DNA from: Litorivicinus sp965656605
GTDB taxonomy: Bacteria; Pseudomonadota; Gammaproteobacteria; Pseudomonadales; Litorivicinaceae
Direction of reading: 5' to 3'
Assembly (NCBI GenBank): GCA_965656605.1
Contig: CBFHLC010000036.1
Span: forward strand, 1 to 21,191
DNA: 21,191 nucleotides
Each line of letters opens with the position of its first letter. Position 1 is the stretch's first letter. The notes below the pieces were generated by a model. It ran no database searches. It was not told where the DNA came from and was given only the letters and a program-made list of their open reading frames with translations. Both the position numbers and the translations under genes were made by a program. Shown piece by piece: positions 10,201-19,200 of this stretch.

Positions 10201-13200
10201 TCGAACGTTGGCAATCGTGATCTCGGTCGTCTCGGCGTTCCAATCCGACACCTTGCCGGAGATGGTCTTGCCACCCTGAACAATCTCGAACGGTTGATCT
10301 GCATAGAACGGACGCGGCGTAATCTGCTCCAAGCCTTCGGCGCGTCGCGCTGCAAACTCAGAAGCGGTAACCGTGGATTCATCGGTTTCGACGTCACGTA
10401 CCCGAACGATGTCAATCTTGGTGGAACCCGCAAAGGCCACTGTGCTGCCACTGCCGGTAATCGTCTGTACTTGCAGGCCGGCGATCATGGCCGGATCCAT
10501 TAGATCGGAGTAACGCACCTCGACAAAGGCGTGGTATCCAACAATGTCACCGTTAGCATCCAAGATTTCCTGAACATCAACCACCGACGCATTGTCTGCC
10601 GAGCGATTAAACGTGGCACCGTCGGTTCCGTTCTGGAACAAACGGAAGTCCAAACGGTCGTCAACCAACGGACGGTACGGACGGTTGAAGCTCTCTGCCA
10701 ACAGCGTCTCGGCTGGGTCAAGCCCATCCGCTTCACTGTCGAAGATTGCCTGTTCAGCCGCCGTGGGCGTGTAATCCAGACGAATTTTCCAGATGTCTGC
10801 GTTCTCGTCGCTGTAGACCTGCACGCCCTCGGTTTCAGCCTGAGCTTCATCTGCAATGCGCGAGGCAGCTGACACATCCCAGCTGTTTTGGCCTACTTGA
10901 TCACCTTGGCGAACAATCTCAGCCTCAGTCACGCCCTCAAATGGGTTGTGTCCGCGACGCAACTCCACGGTGACCCAATTGCCATCCACAGCAGTCACCT
11001 CAGCCACCACACTGCCATTAATTTCGGCAAAGGCTGCGTCGTCACTGGTCAGGGCAATGGTGTCGTTGACCGCCAAACCATGACCTGACTCCAGCTGGAT
11101 CTGCTGGGTATAGGTGGTCAGCGTCCAATCCAAGTCGGTCAACTTCACCTTCAAGGCGTAATCGACGGTGACCGGGTTGTTGCTTGCACTAGGCATGACA
11201 TACACAGGGATACGATCGGCCGTTGCGATGCGTACAATTTTTTCGTCCCACGCACTGTTTAGGCTCGACACAGACTGGTTTTGGCCGTAAGCCACCGTCA
11301 CTTTGTATACGCCACTCACTAGCTTGACGCTGACCACTTTGGCACGAGCCACCGAGTCAGTCAGGCCTGCCACAACTTGAGCAAACTTAGCCTGATCGTT
11401 GGCATCGTGTTCAATGAAGTAAGCGCCGCTTTCATTGCTCAGCGTCAGCACCGCGGTACCCGCTTCACTGCCAGCGACCACACTTTTCACGGTGGCGCGG
11501 GTCTCAAAACCTTCGGTCAACAACAGCTTAACAGTACCGGTGTCAGCCGACACCGTGCCAGACGGCAATGACACGTTGTTATCGCCAGAGGAAATCTTGG
11601 CAATAATTCGCTTGTTTGACGTGTTAAACGCAGCTTCAGTCGCAGCATGATCAATGGTGGCCGACAAACGAACGTTGTCCGAGTCCATGATCATCAAGTG
11701 CGTCAAATCCGCCACATCACGGCTGTAACCCAATCCACTCGCGCTTAAATCGACAGTAATCGTGGTACCGCTCTTGGATACCGTGCCGCCTACCCGGATG
11801 TCGGGCATGCGAGACACCGGCGCTTCACGCAGGAACAACTCGGTACCCGGTGCCAGAGTCGCTTCTTCACGGTCGGCGTCGATTACTTCGACATAGACCT
11901 TACCTTCGGCGCGGTTCCAGCCCACGATGCGACCCGAATCCAGACCGGTCACCTGGCCACTCAGGGGTTCCGAGGTCAGGTAGTAACCTGAACGATCGGT
12001 CAGAGATCGCGTCCATGACGTACCGACACCAAGGAACGGCTCCAGCATGTCCAAGTTGGCACTGACACCATTGACGGTGTCTTGTGAGCTTAGAATGACT
12101 TCCCAGCCCAAGGGGCCAAAGTCGACATCCAGCGCACCATTGCCGACCAACACGCTGACGGGATTGCTGGCCGAGTTAGTCACCGTGGTGGCATTGCCAT
12201 TGGCGTCAATATTAACCAAATACAAAATCTGGTCGGGATTGAAGGGCTGTGAGGACAAACGCACACGATTCAAAATAAGGTCGTACAGGCTGCTACCGAC
12301 CGCATTTCCGTTTTCGTCCAGCGCTTCACCCACGTATGCGACGTCGGCAAATTCACGTCCAGTCTCGGAAATTAAGCTGTCGCCTGTGACAAACCCCATC
12401 TGACCCAAGTCAGACGCCGGTTGATCGTCAATCAACATCCGCTTGTTCATCAACTGGATGGGGTTTGCCAGATCCACCACGACGGTACCCGTGTGGGCAT
12501 CACTGCCCTGCGCCACGTATTGACCATATAGCTTGTCGCCAAAGTCAATCGACTTACCAGGCAGCAGATCAATGTGCAGCTCACCCGCACCCGCTTTGTA
12601 AATACGCACCGTACCTACAACTTCTTCCGAGCCGTTGCTTAATACCCGTGTGACGTTTTCACCGTCAATGAAGGTGCCTTCAAAGCCTGGTGGCATTTTG
12701 ACCACGGCGATTGAAGTACCCAAGACCATGGCATTAGCCGGAATAGAGGTGAGCTGAGCACCGCTTGCATCGGTAATCGACTCAAGTTGGGTGGTAGCCG
12801 CTGAACCCGAGTCAGCCAGCTTAATGTGCACGCGACTCGCATCTAGCTCAGCACTCTTAATGCTGGTCGCTGTTGTGCTGCCACTGTTTACGATGGCTAC
12901 GCTCTGACCCACATAGAACGGCTGCGCTAGTCCCGCGACACGTACTTGATCATTAGCACGGGTGCCAAGATCCAACTCCGTCGCGTTCAAGTCGTAGTCC
13001 ATCAGACGCTGCGCGGTCAAAGTAATACCGGCATCTTCCGGCTGCCCCAGCAGACGCACCAACGGACGATCGTTAATACCCCGTGCGTTCTGGCGCTCGT
13101 ATAGCGCGACGTCAGTGGTCAAAAGCAGAGCCGCGTTGTCGATGTCCAATTCGAATTGGAAGGTGCGCGTGGTGGCATCGACCGCTACGACTTTCACCGC

Positions 13201-16200
13201 ACGACCATCGGCTGTGTACAGCAGTAATTCTTCATCCGGATCGGCTAGGCGTGCCGCCGCTTCGGTGAAGACTCGATTAAACGCACTTTGGTCCAGCAGA
13301 CCCGCATCGGCAAACTCGTAAGTGTTGCCCGAAGTACCCATGGTACGGCCCACAACCAACACCGGTGTGTCGAGCTGAGTCAGATCTACCACGGGATTGC
13401 CGTTTTCAATCGCCAAATCGAACAAGCGATCGCCGGCACGTAACGAAGTAGAGGATGAGCTGAGCGTGAACTGACCTTGATTCAAATCGATGTCAGTCAC
13501 AGTCACTGCCGTGGCCGCACCTGAGCGGACCACGTACAGGGTCTGATTACCTGTCTCGAGCAAGGTTTCAAGCGTGGTCGAGCCGCCCGACTCGGCGGTC
13601 GCCAAGAAGTCACTCTCGACCCCCACTTGGAAGCTGTAGCTACTGCGCAACTCAGTCGTTGTGTCGCCCGTCAGTGTTTGTGTACCGGCGCGCAAGGTCA
13701 GCGTCAAGCTAGTCGCTGAACCGTCAATGGCGGTTAGCACTTGATCGGCGACGGCTGTGCCCAACATCAGCTGCACATTACCGTTAAGCACACGGACCAC
13801 GTTGCCCGCGTTGGCGTAAATGCCATCCACTAAGGCTATGTCGTTGCCATCGGTATCTTGCGGCAGCGCGACATACAGATCCTGGTAGCTCTGCGCCGTC
13901 GCAATATTTTCGCTCAAGGTCGCAGTAAAGGTAGCCGCGGTACCCGCGTCGCTCGCTTTCTTCAACGCTACCGGTCCATCACCGACAACCGCCGAACCGC
14001 GCAGTAACTTCAAGCCCACTGTGGTGCCAGAAATTGAGCTGACCTGAGCCATCAAGGTTGATGTGGTCGACACAACAATGTCGCCCACGCTAAGGGTGTC
14101 CGAACCCTCGGCTGTGATGCTCACCTGCACCGCTTCAGCCACCACCGGTGCCTGTTTAGACGTCACACTGGCGCCGCCGTCGACAGGCACCAGCACTAAG
14201 CCCTCGTACCACTGACCCACTAACAGATCGATTGCAGCTTGACCGGCACTGATGCCGGCGACGCGTGCGTACATGGTCTTGTCTGCGTTGGTGTAGAGCG
14301 CACCGTCAACCAGACCTGTCGCATCAAGCGCCAGTTCAGTTGATGGCAGTGCTGATTGAGTCACTTTTGTCGTTACACCGTAGTCGCCGGCTACACCGGT
14401 CAACCAGCTTGGCGCTTCGGTTACAGAGCCCTCTAGCACCTGAACACGAACCGTACCCAGAGGCGCGTCAACCGAAATAACACGGACCAGTCCTGTGGCG
14501 TTGCCAAGCAACTCACCCACTGCCGGTAGCGTGTCGTTGGTAGCCCAATCGGTCGCTGTTGCGGACGAGTTAGCACGCTGGCGCTCGACCGCTAAGTTGA
14601 TCTCGACCGGACGCGCCTGGCCCACACCGACGACTTCGAACTGCTCGCCGTGGACAGGAACGCCCGTCAGCGACGACAGCACCAGCTCAGCCGTACCTGT
14701 TGAGTAAGACTGAACGGTGGCATAGACACCCGATTGGGTACCACGCACCACGGAATAACCCGGCTTTAGACCGGCCACCGCCAAACCTGCAGACAACTTC
14801 AATGTCATCAAATCCAAGCCGACCAACCAGTCGCCATCGTTCGGCGTACTCACGTCATCGTTGAGCGTAATGAGGTTGCTCGAATCGTTCTCAACGCCCA
14901 TGCGAACCACGCCTGCATTGGCGCGGTTCATGTAGGTGTCACTACCTTCACGGCCATCAATGCTGGCGTTTCCGGTGTACTCACGAATGTTGAATCGATC
15001 GTCTAACTGAGTACCCAGTAGCTGCAAGACTTCAATGTTGTGCAGCTCTTCAGTTTCAATCGAAACCGCAGAACCATTCTGGATATGCTTTGTAACCAGT
15101 TGATTTGAATCAAGATCGAAGTCGACACTTTGGCGACGGAAGTCCAAGAAATCCGCGTCATAAACAAAGGTGTCTCGGCCGCCTTGGTCCAGCACGATGT
15201 CGTTGCCTTCGCCGGCACTGATCCAGTCATCGCCACCACCGGCCTGGATGAAGTCGTTGTTGGCCGAACCAACAATTCGGTCATTGCCTAAGCCCGCATC
15301 AAGGTGACGCACCAGGTTACTGCTGGACGTCGCGGTGAAACGAATCTGACTCAGATCGATATGATCGTCGCCCTTACCGGTCAGGATCTGAACGGTGTCA
15401 TCGCCTTTGGACTGTGATACACGAATGCTTTGGCGCACGGTGTCTTGGCGCAACACGTCGGAGTTGGCGTGGACAAAGTAAGTTGAGTCGCTGCCTTGGC
15501 TAGCACGACCCGAAATACCGTCGTTGCCGTCTGAACCAATAATGCGAACCAAGTCGTCAACGCTATCGGCACCCAAATTGGCGCTAATAGCCTCAAGGTC
15601 GACACCCGCCGCGGTCTCGTGAACCGTGACTTCGTCCTGCCCGCCACCGAGTGATAGATCCAACACTTCAATGTCTTCAAGTGTCATCTGCTCTTGACGT
15701 GCGGCCTGCCAGTAAACACGGCTTGCTTGAGTGTTCGAGACTCGAGCAATTTCGACAAAATCACGCGCCAACGAGCCTGACGCGAACTCCGCCGCAGACA
15801 AGTTCAACTGGTCACGGCCCGAGTTGCCGTCAAAGGTGTCCTCACCTTCGCCGACCGCCCAGTAGAGCTGGTCAGCACCCGAACCGCCTAGGACGCGGTC
15901 GTTGCCCGCTTGTCCGTATAGGCTGTCGTTGCCGCCTTCACCCCGCAGTTCGTCATCGCCCTCGTCGCCGTACAGCTCGTCAGAATCTGAACCGCCACGC
16001 AAGATGTCGTTACCCATCTGACCGAACAGTGAGTCGCCGCCGGCGTCGCCGCCCAAGTCATCGTCACCGTACTGGCCATAAATAAGGTCATCGCCGGTGC
16101 CGCCACGAATAATATCGTCGCCGCCAAAGCCACTCGCATCTCGGCTGCCAAACAGTTTTTCGGCCTCGTCACCAAAGATTTGGTCATTGCCCGAACCACC

Positions 16201-19200
16201 GAAGATCTTGTCGTCGCCAATACCGCCGATCAGAACGTCATCGCCGTCACCACCGTGGAATTCGACACCTGAGTTGCCCAACTGGATCAGCTCATCGTTA
16301 CCCGAACCACCGTCGAAGTAGACGTTGCCGTCTGACTCGCTGACCAGGTAGTCGTTACCGCTGCCACCCAATACACGGACGCGACGGTTGACTGATTCAG
16401 CCACGAAGATGCGGTCGTTACCGCCACCGCCGGCGACATAGACTTCTTTAACGTTCTCGAAGCGCTGTGTGTCGCCACCGACGTCGATCAAGACCTTACC
16501 GTCGTTGGTTTCGTGAATATCAATACGGTCGTCACCTGCCGTTGTGTAAACCGTTAGTACGCCATTGTTGACCTCGCCCAGCGGTTGCAGCTGGAAGTGG
16601 CGGTGATAATCAAAGCTCCAAATCAAGATGTCGACCAAGGTCGCCTTCTTGCTAAAGATGTTGATCGTGACGAACAACAGCTTCAGCTTGATCTCGACAT
16701 AAGCCCAGACTTTGAACCGGATCTCGGCACTGATATCAAACAGCCCCAGCGGATCGGTTTTCAAGATGTAATAGAGCTCATCAACGTAGACCTTACCGTC
16801 GTAAGTACCCTCACGACTGGCGACATCGTTCAAATCAAAGTTGATCTGACCGAACAAGCCGCCCGCTACACCGACTTTGAAACTCATGATAAAGAAGTCG
16901 CCGCCCAACTGTGCAGCAGCCGACACGCCCATGTTGATCTGTAACTCGACGCGTTCACGGCCATTGACCCAGTCCCCGGCGTAGAAGCCAAGGAACAGGT
17001 ACTCAGGTCGCTGCCAACCGGTTTCACGGAACAGGTTCAAACCACGGCTATCAAAGCCGAAGCTCAAGTCGACTCGAGCCTGAATAAAGGCACTGAAGTT
17101 TGCACTCAAGAAAGGAGCCCAAATCCAAATGTCTTTACTAACGTCGGCTCGAATCTCAAGCACTGGCAAGTCGAAAATAACAAAGTCGACGTTTTCAGCA
17201 CCGGTCAACAAGCCAATCGCGGTCATAGGATCGCTCAAGATCGGGAAGGACAAACCTTCTACGTTTCCGATCTTATCCAAGAAGCTCGAGGTCTTTTTAC
17301 TCGCCTTCTTGCCCTTTCCGTTGGCCGTCTGCGGGTTGGCCAACTGCTTCTTCATGTCGACCTTGCTGGCGCTGGTTTGCTGGCGCTGCAGATCGTTGTC
17401 GTAGACCACGTTGCCACGCACATCACCGGCGTCAGTGAAGCTGTAATCACCAAAGTTAATCAAGATACCGCCCGCCTCCTTGGCTGGCGGTATAGCGTTG
17501 ATGATTTCAACGATGCCAATCACGGTCTTAATGAACTGGGCGTACTTGACCGTACCGCTACCACCAAACATGAGGATCATGTCCAGCGTACTGGTCGGCG
17601 ACCCCAACAAATCCGATACGACTGGCAACGGATCCAACAGCGGTTTAATCGCGTCGTAGATCGGTTGCGTGACCTTTTGGATCTCGCCCAATACCGGCCC
17701 GGCGAAGTTCGAAATAAAGCTGCCTAAATCCAGACTAATATCGCGGAAACCCACGTCTGGCGCTGAACCAAAGCTGGCCTGCGCTGTTGGGTCTGACAAA
17801 TCGACACTGATGAAGTCTTGCTGATAATAGAAATCAACCAAGAAACGCGGGAAGTCCGTGTTGCCGCCAAAGCTGGTAACGGCGGCCAAATCAACATCGA
17901 CACCGGCGTCGAAGGTGGCACTAAAAATGTCGCCGAAGGACGCGCCACGGAATTCTTTGGACAGGCTTAACTTGCCATCCGCTGCATTGGTGCCCGGATC
18001 AAGAATGTCACCCGCCAGGGTGGCGTACAGCTCGCGATGCCCCCCCTTCTTGTTGTTGGTCAATTCAAAGTCTAGGAAACCAATCGCTGCTTTTAAGCTG
18101 GCGTCATCAGAAATGTCGCCATAGAACTCAAGGATTAGTTCTTCTTCACGGTAGGGATTCGCGTTGGAATTGATGTAGAAATCGAGCTGATCATCGATGT
18201 ACGAGACACCGAACCCGAACGCGAAATCGTATTCCATGCCCAGTGTTAATGTGGCATTGGAATCAAAGTCGATCGGCAAGCCTGGGACCGCCGCATCCAA
18301 TGACAAATCGACCTGCAGCGGTGTGAACACATCGCCCTTGGCACGCAGATTGACCGACAGATCCTTATAGTCGTCAGTCAGAGCGACATCGACCTGACGA
18401 TAATCCGTCAGGCGGCGTCCATCGGCACCGACAAACTGAATCCCTGATTCCTTGCGGACGAACTCAAAGACTTCGAACAGTGCTTTTTGAATCAGGTTAA
18501 CAGAGGTGAATTCGCCGCCATTCTTAGCTTTCTCAACCGAAATAAAGGCAGACAGATCCCCTAGTGCACCCTCAACGGGATCGATCAAGGTGTTAGAGAC
18601 GAAGCGCGCGCCTTTGCGCAGGTTATCTCCAATAAAGGGCATCTCGAGTTGGAACATGGGCGAGGACGCCAACTGACGATCCAACTGCTCCAAAATTCCG
18701 ATTAAACCGTCGACCAACAACTGCGGGTCGTTGATGAACATCGCCATACCCAACTGCGGGATGGGGTTGGGAATGTGATAGTAGAACTGATCTGCGGCGG
18801 TCGTTGTGTCCGCAAACAACCCTTCTATGTTACCCAGGTCAAAGCCCAAATAGATTTCATGGTTATTCAAGAAATCCGGTGCGGTCGAGTTATTCAGGTT
18901 ACTGCTGACCAACGCGTCGTTTGCAGTCGCATAGGCCGCACTGTAAGTGGCTGAACTGCCGCCCAGTGGCATGGTTTCGGCTGGGAAGTAAGTCGGCAAA
19001 ATAATCGCCGCAAAACCGTCAGAGCTGAACTCAATGCTCGCTGCGGAGCTGCTCTGCGTTTCTATATTCCCCACTGTTGTCACAAAGTCCTGCGACAAAC
19101 TGTATTCGATAATCGCAGCTTGGTTGTCACCGCTCGCATTCGCCTCCGCATTACCGTCACGATCAATGGCGATGAAGCCATCTTTAATCGCCGCGGTTAC

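Noticed and set aside
9265..14740. Middle region as VCBS, cadherin or BapA-type Ig repeats
   Set aside because: The hallmark motifs of those families are absent, and unit spacing is irregular. I left the repeat unassigned.
15862..16254. Regularly spaced short DNA repeats resembling a CRISPR array
   Set aside because: They are degenerate codons for nine-residue RTX units, in frame, with no constant repeat and unique spacer of CRISPR length.
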